Below, in pieces: positions 8,560-17,768 of a stretch of DNA of 55,300 nucleotides. The notes under the pieces were generated by a model. The model ran no database searches. It was not told the origin of the DNA and was given only the letters and a program-made list of their open reading frames with translations. Source of the stretch: Candidatus Rifleibacteriota bacterium (GTDB taxonomy: Bacteria; Riflebacteria; Ozemobacteria; Ozemobacterales; Ozemobacteraceae); NCBI GenBank assembly GCA_029565415.1, contig JAKQOH010000101.1:1-55300 (forward strand), in the 5' to 3' direction. Position numbers and translations under genes: made by a program. The first letter of the stretch is position 1. Every line of letters starts with the position of its first letter.

Positions 8560-8577
8560 TCCCCGTGCGGCGGGGCA

Positions 8578-8586
8578 TGGTATAGT
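8578..8586 (+). promoter_or_regulatory. Extended -10 promoter for the phosphatase gene
   Basis: TGG-TATAGT in the context GGGCATGGTATA, the same context as the element at 628-636. It lies 37 bases before the ATG at 8624 and overlaps the GTG at 8585, arguing against that GTG as a start. Confidence 0.55.
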
Positions 8587-8623
8587 GGAGGAGATCCCCC
8601 CAGAATCCGGAGAGGAACGGCGT

Positions 8624-11473
8624 ATGACCCGGTGGCAGCTTCTGATGAGATGGGCCGCAACCTGCCTCGTGTTTTTCGCCCTTCCTCTCCTGCTCGTCGT
8701 CTACGGGCTGGGTATCCGGTGGGAAACGCTGGAAAAGGACTCGATCGAGGAGTCGTACCGCCTGCTCGACGAGGTTCTGCTGACGTTCCGGAAACGGGAA
8801 AGCACGCCCGACCTGCTGAACGCCCTCCTGTTCCGGCTTCACGAGATCGCCGACACGGCAACCGACCGGACAGCCGTCCTGCGGCGCGGCATCGCCTCGC
8901 TGAAACGGCGGTTTCCCGGCACGCTGCGGTTCACGGTGACGGACGGCAAAGGCGAGATCATCGGGGAGCTGACGGATGGAACACCGCCCCGGGGGCTCGT
9001 CCGTCGCTTGTATGAAGCCGTCTCGACAACCCCGCCCCGTGAAAAGGGGCTCAATGAGCAGGAGACGATGCGTAAGCGGATGTCGGACATGTGGTCGATG
9101 TTCCAGAATTTCATCGGCCGCGAAGCCCAGCTCTCCCGGATGGATCTGTATCAGCAAGATCTGTTCGAGGTCTCGTATCTCGAGGAGGGGCGGTGGTTCG
9201 GCTACGCCACGACGGAGCGGGGCGGCTTCTTCGTCCATGCGAACCACACCCCCGACTGGCCACTGCTCGCCATCAGGGATCTCCAGTCACGCTTCATGAA
9301 GAGCCGTGCAGCCCGACTTGGCATCGAGGTGGGCCTGTACGACCTGAACTCGACGGCATCCGCGTCACCCGCCCTTGCCCTGGCTCTCGGGGAGTATCAG
9401 CAGTCCACCCGGGAACACCACCTGATCGGCGAGCGGCTGTTCACGATCATGCCTTTCACGGCGACCTCCCGCCTCTGGGCCTCACGCCCGCGCAGCGTGG
9501 CGATCGATTACGGCAACGCGCGGCTGGGCCTCGTCACGCTCGTCACCCTGATCTTCACGGTCGGCGTCCTGATCAGCTACTTCGTGATGGTCCGCGGCCT
9601 GCGGTTTTCGTTTCCCATCCGCTGGCGCCTGGTGGTTCTCTTCGGCTTCGCGAGCGGCATCCCCCTGGCTGTAGTCGTGTTCGCCGGCTGGGATTACCTC
9701 AACCAGAAGTACAAGACCCGCATCCGGCAGACCCACGACGAGACGGAACGGGCTCTGCGTGCCTTCGACGCCCGGTTTCCGCAAATGCGCGGCATGATGG
9801 AGATCACGTCCGCACGGCTGGCGGAACGGTGCAACAGCGATCGGGGTTTCGAACGCGTGCGAAAGGTCATGCACGTCTTCAGCCGGCAATATTTCACGAA
9901 CAATATGGTCCTTTATGATTCATCCGGCGACATCGTGATTGATCTGAACGCGGGCGGTTCCGGCGAACAGTCGCTGAAGGCCCGCAAAATGATGGGACTC
10001 GTCGGCGCCCAGGTCATCGCGAACCTGAACAAGGAAAAATATTCGGGTAAACTCGACGCCGCCTCCATCATCATCGAAACGGTTTCCCAGGGCGAGAATC
10101 TCCCCGCGCATCTCACCCGCGAAATCGGACGAGTGCTCAACCTTTCGATGGCCGGAAACGAGACCTGGATGCTGATGCTCCCGATCCGCTCCTCCTCCGG
10201 CAGAGTCACCCACGTCCTGCTCGCCTACTGGCGGAAATTCGATCTCGAACTCGTATATCTCTCGAAATATCTCATTCCCTCCCAGCGTGCCCTGCCCGGC
10301 TTCCGGCTGTACGGCTGGAACGCGCGCGGCAAGAACACGCCGCTGGATTTCCCCCTGGCAGGAAAACTGGAGCCCCTGCTTGCGAATCTGAAGCTCCGCC
10401 AGGCGACCACCATCTCCGAGGTGACGCGACATGACGCAACCTGGCTCGCGACCGGCATCAAGCCCAGAGAACTCGCGAACCACCTGCTCGTGGGGCTCAT
10501 GCCGAAAGCCCCGATCGACGAGGAGATGCGGCTCCTGGAGCGCCGGCTCCAACTGTTCACCGGCATGATCCTCGTGATGAGCGTATTCCTCGGCATCAAC
10601 CTGTCGCAACGGTTCCTCACCCCCATCGGCGCGCTGGCGACGGGCGTCGATGCCATCCGGCAGCGCCGCTTCGAACACCGCGTCCCGGATGCCGGCCAGG
10701 ATGAACTGGGCGATCTTGCCCGCACCTTCAACGGCGTCATGGAAGGCCTCGCCGACCTCGAGGTCGCCCGCATCGTGCAGGAAAGCCTGTTCCCCTCGAA
10801 CGAGGTGAAGGCCGGCGAATACGCCATCTACGGCGAGTCTCACACCATGACGGCCCTCGGCGGCGATTATTTCGATCTCCAGCAGCTCGCCGACGGCCGG
10901 GTGCTCGTCCTCGTCGGCGACGTGTCGGGCCACGGTGTCCCCGCCGCCCTGGTCATGGCCATGGCAAAAGCTCTGGTCGAGCGCGAGAGCGAGCAGACAA
11001 CCGCCCCAGAAATTATCCTCGAGGTTATCCATCGAGTTTTCTACCGCACCCTGAAACGGAAACGCATGATGACCTGTTTTCTCGGCATCCTCGACCCCGC
11101 GGCCCACCGTCTGCAGTATGCCAACGCCGGCCACAACTACCCGGTCAAGTTCCGGACCGGCGAGCAGCCGCTGTTCCTCGAACTGAACGGCATGCCTCTC
11201 GGCAGCATGAAGAAGAACGTGATCAAACCGGCCGAGACCGACCTGGTGCCGGGCGACCGCATCGTTTTCTACACCGACGGCATCGTCGAGGCGAAAATCG
11301 GCGGCGAGGAAGTCGGATACCAGCGCATGAGCGAGGAGGTCGCGCGCCTCCTGTGCGACGACGCCCGGCAGAGCTGCGAACGCATCTTCGCCTGGCATCG
11401 CAGCCTGACCGGAACCACCGACCAGCAGGACGACATCACCCTGCTCGTCCTGACGCGAGCCACGACCACATGA
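8624..11473 (+). CDS. SpoIIE/RsbU-type membrane serine phosphatase with HAMP
   Basis: A 949-residue membrane-bound PP2C-like phosphatase of the SpoIIE class, expected to dephosphorylate an anti-sigma antagonist in partner switching. TM1 is near residues 10-28, an extracytoplasmic region follows, further TM segments are near 300-322 and 335-359, a large second sensory region follows, then a TM near 640 and a HAMP linker (about 665-712). The phosphatase domain (about 725-949) has ALGGDYFD (near 745), GDVSGHG (near 764) and the closing DQQDDITLLVL (near 936), so the metal Asp residues are present. I chose ATG 8624 because GGAGAGG precedes it and the upstream GTG lies in the -10. The stop overlaps the hrpB start (ATGA). 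A possible substrate type, a STAS protein, is encoded at 14984-15334. Confidence 0.92.
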   Translation: MTRWQLLMRWAATCLVFFALPLLLVVYGLGIRWETLEKDSIEESYRLLDEVLLTFRKRESTPDLLNALLFRLHEIADTATDRTAVLRRGIASLKRRFPGTLRFTVTDGKGEIIGELTDGTPPRGLVRRLYEAVSTTPPREKGLNEQETMRKRMSDMWSMFQNFIGREAQLSRMDLYQQDLFEVSYLEEGRWFGYATTERGGFFVHANHTPDWPLLAIRDLQSRFMKSRAARLGIEVGLYDLNSTASASPALALALGEYQQSTREHHLIGERLFTIMPFTATSRLWASRPRSVAIDYGNARLGLVTLVTLIFTVGVLISYFVMVRGLRFSFPIRWRLVVLFGFASGIPLAVVVFAGWDYLNQKYKTRIRQTHDETERALRAFDARFPQMRGMMEITSARLAERCNSDRGFERVRKVMHVFSRQYFTNNMVLYDSSGDIVIDLNAGGSGEQSLKARKMMGLVGAQVIANLNKEKYSGKLDAASIIIETVSQGENLPAHLTREIGRVLNLSMAGNETWMLMLPIRSSSGRVTHVLLAYWRKFDLELVYLSKYLIPSQRALPGFRLYGWNARGKNTPLDFPLAGKLEPLLANLKLRQATTISEVTRHDATWLATGIKPRELANHLLVGLMPKAPIDEEMRLLERRLQLFTGMILVMSVFLGINLSQRFLTPIGALATGVDAIRQRRFEHRVPDAGQDELGDLARTFNGVMEGLADLEVARIVQESLFPSNEVKAGEYAIYGESHTMTALGGDYFDLQQLADGRVLVLVGDVSGHGVPAALVMAMAKALVERESEQTTAPEIILEVIHRVFYRTLKRKRMMTCFLGILDPAAHRLQYANAGHNYPVKFRTGEQPLFLELNGMPLGSMKKNVIKPAETDLVPGDRIVFYTDGIVEAKIGGEEVGYQRMSEEVARLLCDDARQSCERIFAWHRSLTGTTDQQDDITLLVLTRATTT

Positions 11474-14046
11474 CCGCCCGGCCGCTTCCGACACTCCCGA
11501 TTTCCGAAACCGTTCCCGCGATCCTCCAGGTCCTCGCGAACGAACGCAATCTCGTTCTTACGGCCGCCCCGGGCGCCGGCAAGACGACGATCGTCCCTCT
11601 CGCCCTGCTCAACGAACCCTGGCTCGCGGGGAAGCGGCTGCTCATGCTCCAGCCCCGGCGCGTCGCCGCCCTTTCATCCGCCCGGCGGCTGGCCGCCCTT
11701 CACGGCACGCGGCTCGGTGAGACGGTCGGGTACCAGGTGCGGTTCGACCGGCGCATCGGCCCGGCGACGCGGCTGGAAGTGCTGACCGAAGGGCTTCTCA
11801 CCCGCAGGCTTCAGGACGACCCGTTCCTGGAGGGCGTGGGGCTCGTGATCTTCGACGAGTTCCATGAGCGAAGCCTCCAGGCCGATCTGGGCCTGGCAAT
11901 GACACGCGAGATCCAGCAGACCGTGCGGCCGGATCTGCGCATCCTCGTCATGTCAGCAACCCTGGACCCCGGCCCCCTCCAGCGGTTTCTCGCCCCCTGC
12001 CCATCGCTGGAGGGCAAGGGCTTTCTCCACCCCGTCACCCGCATCTGGTCCGCGAAAGCTCCCGGACCGGATCTCTGTCGCGCGGCAGCCGACACGGCCG
12101 TCCGGGAACTTTCCAGCGATCCGCTCGGCGGGGATCTGCTCGTCTTCCTGCCGGGTGCCGGGGAAATCACACGCATGCAGGATCTGCTCGCGGAGTCCCC
12201 CTCCACCCGCGGCGTCGACCTGGTCCCCCTCCACGGCAGCCTCCCGCTCGACCGCCAGGACGAGGCTCTCCGGCCATCGGGAAAACGTCGAATTATTATA
12301 TCTACAAATATTGCCGAGACTTCTCTGACGATCGAAGGGGTGACCTCCGTCATCGACGGCGGCTGGTGCCGGTTGCTGCGCCTCGACCCCGCGACCGGCC
12401 TCGAGAAGCTGCAGCTCGAACGCATCAGCAAGGCCAGCGCAGAGCAGCGCGCCGGCCGCGCCGGCCGCCTCGGGCCGGGGCGCGTGGTCCGGCTCTGGGC
12501 CGAATCCGACCATCTCACGCTTCCCGACGCCACACCGCCCGAGATCCTCCGCACCGACCTGGCCGCGGTGGTTCTGACGCTCGCGGCCTGGGGAAAAACC
12601 GATCCGGCCGCCTTCTGCTGGTTCGAGCCCCCGCCCGGCCCGGCGCTCGCCGCAGCCCGAGAGCTGCTCCGCATTCTGGGGGCGATCGATCCGGCGGGAC
12701 ATCTCACGCCGCTCGGCCGGCGGATGGCGGCGATTCCGGCCGCGCCCCGCCTCTCCCGCATGCTGCTCTTCGCCGCGGATCACGGTCTCGCGCGGGAAGG
12801 TGCGGATCTGGCCGCCCTGCTCGGCGAACGGGATATCGCCATCCGCGGTCAGGACCGGGAAGCCTCCATCGTCAGCCGCAGCGATCCGCTGCTGCGCCTC
12901 GACATGCTCGAAGAGGCGCGCGCAACCGGCTTCCGAGGCGGAAACGGCCGGATCGATCAGCGGGCCGCCGCCGCGGCGGACCGGGTCGCCTCCCAGCTTG
13001 CCGGCCTGGCCGGGGCATCGTCGCGGAGCCGCGCCGAGGCCCCACCTCGAGGCGCCGAACGGGACCGCCTTCTCCTGCAGATCATCCTGGCAGGCTACCC
13101 TGATCGCGTCGCCCGCAAGCGCCCCGACAGCCCGACGCAGTTCCGCATGGCGGGCGGTCGCGGCCTCGTCCTGGGTCCGACCTGCTCGGTCCGCGATGCC
13201 GAGCTGATCACCGTGCCCTCAGCCGACGCCGCCGGCGGGCGCGGGATCGGCAACGAAGCCCTGATCCGGTGGGCATCGGCCGTCGAACCCGCATGGCTGG
13301 CGGCCCTCTTCCCCCACGCCATGAGCGATGAACGGGAAGTCTTCTTCGATGCGGCCCGGGAGGCCGTGGTTGCCCGCCGACGCCGGCGGTATCTCGATCT
13401 CCCCCTCGACGAGTCCGTCTGCCCGCTCGCCCCCGAAGAACAGGAAGCCGCCGCCCGCCTGCTCGCCGCGGAGGCCGCAAAAGATCCGCGCCGGGCATTC
13501 GCCTGGGATGACGCCTTCGACCAGCTCCTGCACCGGCTCACCCTTCTGCGGCATCACCTGCCGGAACAGCAGCTTCCGCAGATCGACGCCGCCTGGTGGA
13601 TCGCGCACCTCCCCGAAATCGCCTTCGGGGCACGCAGTTTCGCCGATCTGCGTCGTCTGAACCTCGAACGTGAGCTCCTCGGCAGGCTCACCCATGCCCA
13701 GCGCCAGGCCGTCGAAATCCTCGCACCCGAGCGGCTCGCAGTGCCATCGGGAAGCCGCATCCGTCTCGAGTATCAGGCCGACGGCCCGCCCGTTCTCGCC
13801 GTCAAGCTCCAGGAGCTGTTCGGCCTCACCGAGTCGCCCCGGGTCGCCGGAGGCCGTCTGCCCGTGCTGGTCCATCTGCTCTCGCCGGCCGGCCGGCCGC
13901 TCCAGATCACCCAGGATCTGCGCAGCTTCTGGCTGAACACCTATCCCGCGCTGCGACGGGAAATGCGCGGCCAGTATCCGCGTCACCCCTGGCCCGAAGA
14001 CCCGTTCACGGCCGTTCCGACGCGCCGGGTCACCCCGCGCCGCTGA
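11470..14046 (+). CDS. hrpB: ATP-dependent RNA helicase HrpB
   Basis: An 858-residue DEAH-type helicase of the HrpB branch. Motif I is GAGKTT (near residue 38), motif II DEFHERS, motif III SAT, motif V ISTNIAETSLTI and motif VI QRAGRAGR. The HA2 region follows and the HrpB C-terminal domain closes with the characteristic QYPRHPWPEDP and a short TRR tail. HrpB is widespread in bacteria but its exact RNA target is not settled. The ATG overlaps the phosphatase stop. A 22-base AT island (12291-12312, two G/C) encodes the IIISTNI part of motif V. Confidence 0.95.
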   Translation: MTARPLPTLPISETVPAILQVLANERNLVLTAAPGAGKTTIVPLALLNEPWLAGKRLLMLQPRRVAALSSARRLAALHGTRLGETVGYQVRFDRRIGPATRLEVLTEGLLTRRLQDDPFLEGVGLVIFDEFHERSLQADLGLAMTREIQQTVRPDLRILVMSATLDPGPLQRFLAPCPSLEGKGFLHPVTRIWSAKAPGPDLCRAAADTAVRELSSDPLGGDLLVFLPGAGEITRMQDLLAESPSTRGVDLVPLHGSLPLDRQDEALRPSGKRRIIISTNIAETSLTIEGVTSVIDGGWCRLLRLDPATGLEKLQLERISKASAEQRAGRAGRLGPGRVVRLWAESDHLTLPDATPPEILRTDLAAVVLTLAAWGKTDPAAFCWFEPPPGPALAAARELLRILGAIDPAGHLTPLGRRMAAIPAAPRLSRMLLFAADHGLAREGADLAALLGERDIAIRGQDREASIVSRSDPLLRLDMLEEARATGFRGGNGRIDQRAAAAADRVASQLAGLAGASSRSRAEAPPRGAERDRLLLQIILAGYPDRVARKRPDSPTQFRMAGGRGLVLGPTCSVRDAELITVPSADAAGGRGIGNEALIRWASAVEPAWLAALFPHAMSDEREVFFDAAREAVVARRRRRYLDLPLDESVCPLAPEEQEAAARLLAAEAAKDPRRAFAWDDAFDQLLHRLTLLRHHLPEQQLPQIDAAWWIAHLPEIAFGARSFADLRRLNLERELLGRLTHAQRQAVEILAPERLAVPSGSRIRLEYQADGPPVLAVKLQELFGLTESPRVAGGRLPVLVHLLSPAGRPLQITQDLRSFWLNTYPALRREMRGQYPRHPWPEDPFTAVPTRRVTPRR
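12291..12312. other. AT-rich island in hrpB
   Basis: 22 bases with only two G/C in a gene that otherwise uses G/C-ending codons. The codons read ATT ATT ATA TCT ACA AAT ATT. Confidence 0.75.
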
Positions 14047-14061
14047 TCGCCGGAAATGCAA

Positions 14062-14092
14062 CACCGCCGCAGCCAGAAAAGCCGCGGCGGTG
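14062..14092. terminator. Hairpin between convergent hrpB and flagellin genes
   Basis: A 9-bp perfect stem CACCGCCGC / GCGGCGGTG with a 13-base loop, between the two stop codons. There is no strong T run on the plus side; TTGCATTT follows it on the minus side. Confidence 0.5.
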
Positions 14093-14112
14093 CCGGAATC
14101 TTCGGAATCGGT

Positions 14113-14895
14113 TCAGGACAGCAGCGAAAGCACCCTTGAGCGGGAGGTCTCGTCGAGCTTGAAGACGCTCGTGGCAACCTGCTGCTGAAGCTGCTGGGAG
14201 GTCAGCGCGATGACCTGCTGCGCCAGATCGGCATCGGCGATGCGGGACTGGGCCGCAACGGTGTCGATCAACTGCTGCTGGAGACCGGACACTTCTCCTG
14301 CGATGCCGTTGCTCACGGCTCCAAGCCGCGCGCGTTCGGACACGACGCCCTCCCCGGCCCGGCTCGCGAGCGTCAGGGCATTGCCCGCCCCCTCGGCCGT
14401 CATCACATCGATGCCCGAGGTGCCGAGCGCGGCCGCGCCGAATGCCGGAATCGCCAGCGTATTCCCGTTCTGGAGCTGCATCTTCAGGCTTCCATCGAGA
14501 AGCGGCTTCGTGTTGAAGGTCGTCATGTTCACGGTCTGGTCGATCCCTGCGTTGAGCTGGGCGATCTCGGCCTGGATGGCCTGGCGGTCTTCGGCGGTGA
14601 GCGTGCCGTTCGCCGCCTGCACCGACAGCTCGCGGATGCGTTGCGTCATCTCGGAAATGCCGGCCATGCCGCCTTCCGCCGTCTGAAGCAGGGAGATCTC
14701 ATCCTGCCGGTTGGCGATGCCGCGGGCCAGGCCGCGCGTCTGGGACTCGAGCGCCATCGACACGGCAAGAGCGGCCGGATCGTCGGCAGCCGAAAGGATC
14801 TGCTTGCCGGAAGCGATCCGCTGGATGGTTTTGTCCTGGGCGCGATGAAGTTCGTTCAGCCGGTTGGCTGTCGACAGCGACGTTTTCTCGACCAT
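14113..14895 (-). CDS. Flagellin-like protein (short, D0/D1 only)
   Basis: A 260-residue flagellin-family protein, the structural subunit of the flagellar filament. The N-terminal D0/D1 helices are well conserved: RIASGKQILSAADDPAALAV, then the EISLLQTAEGG stretch and RIRELSVQAANGT. The C-terminal helix is SQQLQQQVATSVFKLDE followed by SRSRVLSLLS. The middle is very short, so there is no D2/D3 outer domain. ATG 14895 has GAGGTGAG just upstream. No other flagellar gene is in the window, so I cannot say whether this is the main filament protein or a paralogue. Confidence 0.88.
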   Translation of the reverse strand: MVEKTSLSTANRLNELHRAQDKTIQRIASGKQILSAADDPAALAVSMALESQTRGLARGIANRQDEISLLQTAEGGMAGISEMTQRIRELSVQAANGTLTAEDRQAIQAEIAQLNAGIDQTVNMTTFNTKPLLDGSLKMQLQNGNTLAIPAFGAAALGTSGIDVMTAEGAGNALTLASRAGEGVVSERARLGAVSNGIAGEVSGLQQQLIDTVAAQSRIADADLAQQVIALTSQQLQQQVATSVFKLDETSRSRVLSLLS

Positions 14896-14953
14896 TGCCT
14901 CACCTCATATCACACGGTTTCTGTACACCAAACGCCGATCGTTCTCTCTTCCA

Positions 14954-14982
14954 AATATAGGCGGGAAATCCTGTTTTGTCGA
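14954..14982 (-). promoter_or_regulatory. Candidate promoter of the flagellin gene
   Basis: On the minus strand TCGACA (14982-14977), a 17-base spacer and TATATT (14959-14954). It lies about 60 bases before the flagellin ATG. It resembles a sigma-70 site; I saw no clean sigma-28 site. Confidence 0.5.
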
Positions 14983-14983
14983 A

Positions 14984-15334
14984 TCACCCCTGGAAGGAGG
15001 CAACGGCGGCATCTTCGGTGGGAAACGCGCTTCCCATTTTGAGAAGGCCGACCATCTTGAAGACGTTCATCGTGAGGTCGTTGAGTCCCGTGAACGCCAG
15101 CCGGCCTTTCTTTTCGTCGATGATGATTTCGGCAATCTCGATCAGATGCGCGATGCCCTGGGAATTGATGACGGGCGAGCCCGTGAAATTCAGGACGAAG
15201 TTGCGGAACCCCTTGGGAAAGGTTTCCTCGACGGCTTTCTGCAAGGCGCCGCCGCCGCTCTCATCGAGATAGCCGGAGGTGCGGAGCAGGTACACCCCGC
15301 CCCGGGCTTCACCGGAACATGAAAAAGCGCTCAT
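14984..15334 (-). CDS. STAS-domain anti-sigma factor antagonist
   Basis: A 116-residue single-domain STAS protein of the SpoIIAA/RsbV type, which works by binding an anti-sigma kinase when unphosphorylated. The core FRNFVLNFTGSPVINSQGIA holds the phosphorylation-loop serine in the usual D/N-S-x-G position; a helical C-terminal half follows. I place the start at ATG 15334 (MSAFSCSG) because a promoter (TTGACA-17-TATGAT) lies directly upstream and its -35 covers the farthest upstream in-frame start. The nearby SpoIIE phosphatase (8624) is the kind of enzyme that activates such proteins. Confidence 0.85.
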   Translation of the reverse strand: MSAFSCSGEARGGVYLLRTSGYLDESGGGALQKAVEETFPKGFRNFVLNFTGSPVINSQGIAHLIEIAEIIIDEKKGRLAFTGLNDLTMNVFKMVGLLKMGSAFPTEDAAVASFQG

Positions 15335-15341
15335 GGGGGCC

Positions 15342-15370
15342 ATCATACGTGGCCTGCCGACCGGTGTCAA
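15342..15370 (-). promoter_or_regulatory. Consensus promoter giving a nearly leaderless STAS mRNA
   Basis: On the minus strand TTGACA (15370-15365), 17 bases and TATGAT (15347-15342). Only seven bases separate the -10 from the ATG at 15334, so the transcript should begin at or next to the start codon. Confidence 0.75.
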
Positions 15371-15395
15371 GGACGGAGACAGGGGAAGAACGGCC

Positions 15396-17768
15396 TCAGT
15401 AGGCCATGATCAACTGTGCCTCGATCGTCTCCCCGTCGGCCTCGACGGGCCTGATCTGGCCCTGGAACACCGCTCCACGGGCCGGCGCTTTCGGAAGGGC
15501 CGTGCCGATCTCGATGCGATACGCTTCGGGAGGATTCGTCTCGGTCACGAGCAGGAACCGCTTTCCGTCGGCTGCCACCTCAGCCACTCTGCCCGTGACG
15601 TTTTTCGGGGTACGGTCGAATTTCGGCGGAACCGGCTTTTCGACGCTTTTCACGGGCTTCTTCGCCGGTTCGGCCGACGGAGCGAGAACGAGGAACCAGA
15701 TCAGGGCCGTCATCACCGTGCCTACGGAAAAGGCGATGAGCGCGAACTGGGTGAGGCCGGAGTCGGCTTTCTCCTCGGGTTTCGGCGCCTGCTGGCGACG
15801 CATCTTCTGGATGTTCGAGAGGGCGTAGGAGGGCTGCGCCGTCCGGCTTTTCGCCTTTTCCGCCTCGATCCGCGACCGCACCGCCTGTTTCAGGGAATCG
15901 AACCCGGTGTGGGACGTGCGCTGCTCGGCAACCAGGGTTTCGGCTGCTTCCCGGCAGAAGGCGAGCAGGAGTTCCTGCTTGGTGCCCTGGACATTCTCGA
16001 CGACTTCGTAAACACGCATCCAGAGAGCTTCTTCGATATTTCCGCGGAAGATAGCTATATATTGCCTGATATTTTCAGGATCCTGTTCGCGCTGGAGCGA
16101 GGAGAGCAACATATCCCGGACCGACGGGAAATCGAACTGCGCGGCGCAGGAAATCGCGTGGCCGCGCTGCTTCGGCTGGATCGAGCTGAACATCTTCTCG
16201 ACGAGCGAAAGCGCCTGTTTCTTGTCGAAGAGGGAGAAGATGCGGAGGGCGACGGACCGGACCTCGTCGGCGGGATGCTGGATCAGCTTCGGCAGATACG
16301 GGGAAAGGGTGTCCAGGTCGATATTGCCGAGCGCCTCGACAGTCGCTGCGACCAGGCCGGTATCGCTGTTTCCCAGGTAGGAGGTGATCAGGCCGGCATC
16401 CGTCCGATCGCCGACGCGGCCGATTGCCTGAATTGCAAGCAGGCGCTCTTCCGGTGCGCAGGCACGGAGAAACTCCCGCAGCTTCGGCCGGATTTTCCGG
16501 AACCGTTCGGTGTCGAGGCCGGCGAGGAGGCGGGTGCGCTGGTCGGGTGTCAGGGCGGTCAGATCGAGATCGGCACCGGAAGCCGGCCGGGCATCGATCG
16601 CGGCGAGTCGGGCCTCGACCGCCCCGCGCACGGCAGCATCGGCCTCTCCGGGCAGCCAGGCCTTCAGGATGGCTCGCGCCTCGTCGAATCCCAGGCGGAC
16701 GAAGTCGCACAACCGCATCGCCGCCTGTTTCCGGATGTCCCCACCTTCGGATGCGAGGGCCGCGCGACACCCCTCGATCAGCTGCCGGGCCTTGCGCCGC
16801 TGGTAGACATCCTCGAGCTCGAGCGTCAGTTGTTCGGGCGTTTTCGTGACGAGACCGGCCCGGTGCAGCGAATCGATCACGCCGGTGAGAATCTCGCCGA
16901 CCAGGCGCCGTTTTTCCCCCCGGCAGTTCTCCCGGACCTCGATCAGCCGCAACGGCTCTTCGGGGGCCGGATTCGCCCGGAACAGAAACCCGGCCTTCTC
17001 GAGCAGGGCCGGAGCGTCTTCGATCGCCAAAAACCGCAGCATGAAGGGCTCGATCTCGGAAAACGGGAAGAAAAACGCATGGAACAGGGCCGCATTGCGG
17101 TCGTTCGGATCCTCCGAGAACAGGGCGGCCTCGAAGTGGCGGATCGCTTCCTGGGGATCCCAGCGGTAGAGGAGGCGGATCGCGCGTGACCGGATGCCGT
17201 GGATGGGGTTCACGAGCAGCGGCACGATCAGTTCCTTGAGGCTGTCGGGGCTGAGCTTCTCGAGCGCCTCGACGGCGCTCGTCAGCACGCGCGGATCGGC
17301 GTGCCGGCACATCGTCTCGATCTGGCTCACGTCTTCGGCCGAGCCGAACTTTTTGAAAAACTGGAGAACCGAGGGCAGCAGCTCGGGCGAGAAATCCCAC
17401 CATTTCGCTTCGCGCAAGGCCATCGCGGCCAGCGGGGCCTCTCCCCGCCTCACGCTTTCGATGACGATCGCCAGGCTCAGGTCATCCCGGGCGGGATCGG
17501 CAAGCAATGCCTCGAGCTCCTTGAGGACACTGTCGCCGAACGGCGCGGCCAGCCGGCCGGCATCGCCGCTCCGGTCGATCCGGATGAGGAGTTTCTGCAT
17601 CTGAAACCGCGTGCCCGGATCGGCCTCGGCGGCCAGGCGCCGTTTGAATGCCGTGAGGGTGTCGGGCGTCCAGTCGAGATCCTCGATGCGGGACAGCACC
17701 GAGAACCGGATCGTCGGATCGGGTGACGACAGATCCTCCAGCAGCGCCGCAACGGGATCGATCGCCAA
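15396..17768 (-). CDS. HEAT-repeat membrane protein
   Basis: A 790-residue protein whose first ~650 residues are helical HEAT-like repeats (pattern: PDEVRSVALRIFSLFD, DRTDAGLITSYLGN, TGLVAATVEALGNID), probably a protein-interaction solenoid. A single TM segment (about residues 690-712, FALIAFSVGTVMTALIWFLV) is followed by a small C-terminal domain of about 70 residues (VTGRVAEVAADGKRFLLVTE…). Function unknown; HEAT-TM architecture suggests a scaffold. It starts at TTG directly after the stop of the upstream TPR gene (TGATTG), with AAGGAG correctly spaced, so the two are co-translated. An AT-rich island lies at 16051-16077. Confidence 0.8.
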   Translation of the reverse strand: MAIDPVAALLEDLSSPDPTIRFSVLSRIEDLDWTPDTLTAFKRRLAAEADPGTRFQMQKLLIRIDRSGDAGRLAAPFGDSVLKELEALLADPARDDLSLAIVIESVRRGEAPLAAMALREAKWWDFSPELLPSVLQFFKKFGSAEDVSQIETMCRHADPRVLTSAVEALEKLSPDSLKELIVPLLVNPIHGIRSRAIRLLYRWDPQEAIRHFEAALFSEDPNDRNAALFHAFFFPFSEIEPFMLRFLAIEDAPALLEKAGFLFRANPAPEEPLRLIEVRENCRGEKRRLVGEILTGVIDSLHRAGLVTKTPEQLTLELEDVYQRRKARQLIEGCRAALASEGGDIRKQAAMRLCDFVRLGFDEARAILKAWLPGEADAAVRGAVEARLAAIDARPASGADLDLTALTPDQRTRLLAGLDTERFRKIRPKLREFLRACAPEERLLAIQAIGRVGDRTDAGLITSYLGNSDTGLVAATVEALGNIDLDTLSPYLPKLIQHPADEVRSVALRIFSLFDKKQALSLVEKMFSSIQPKQRGHAISCAAQFDFPSVRDMLLSSLQREQDPENIRQYIAIFRGNIEEALWMRVYEVVENVQGTKQELLLAFCREAAETLVAEQRTSHTGFDSLKQAVRSRIEAEKAKSRTAQPSYALSNIQKMRRQQAPKPEEKADSGLTQFALIAFSVGTVMTALIWFLVLAPSAEPAKKPVKSVEKPVPPKFDRTPKNVTGRVAEVAADGKRFLLVTETNPPEAYRIEIGTALPKAPARGAVFQGQIRPVEADGETIEAQLIMAY

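Noticed and set aside
14113..14895. A sigma-28 promoter before the flagellin gene.
   Set aside because: GCCGATCG occurs at about 14935-14942 but on the wrong strand and without a correctly placed TAAA element. A sigma-70-like site fits better.
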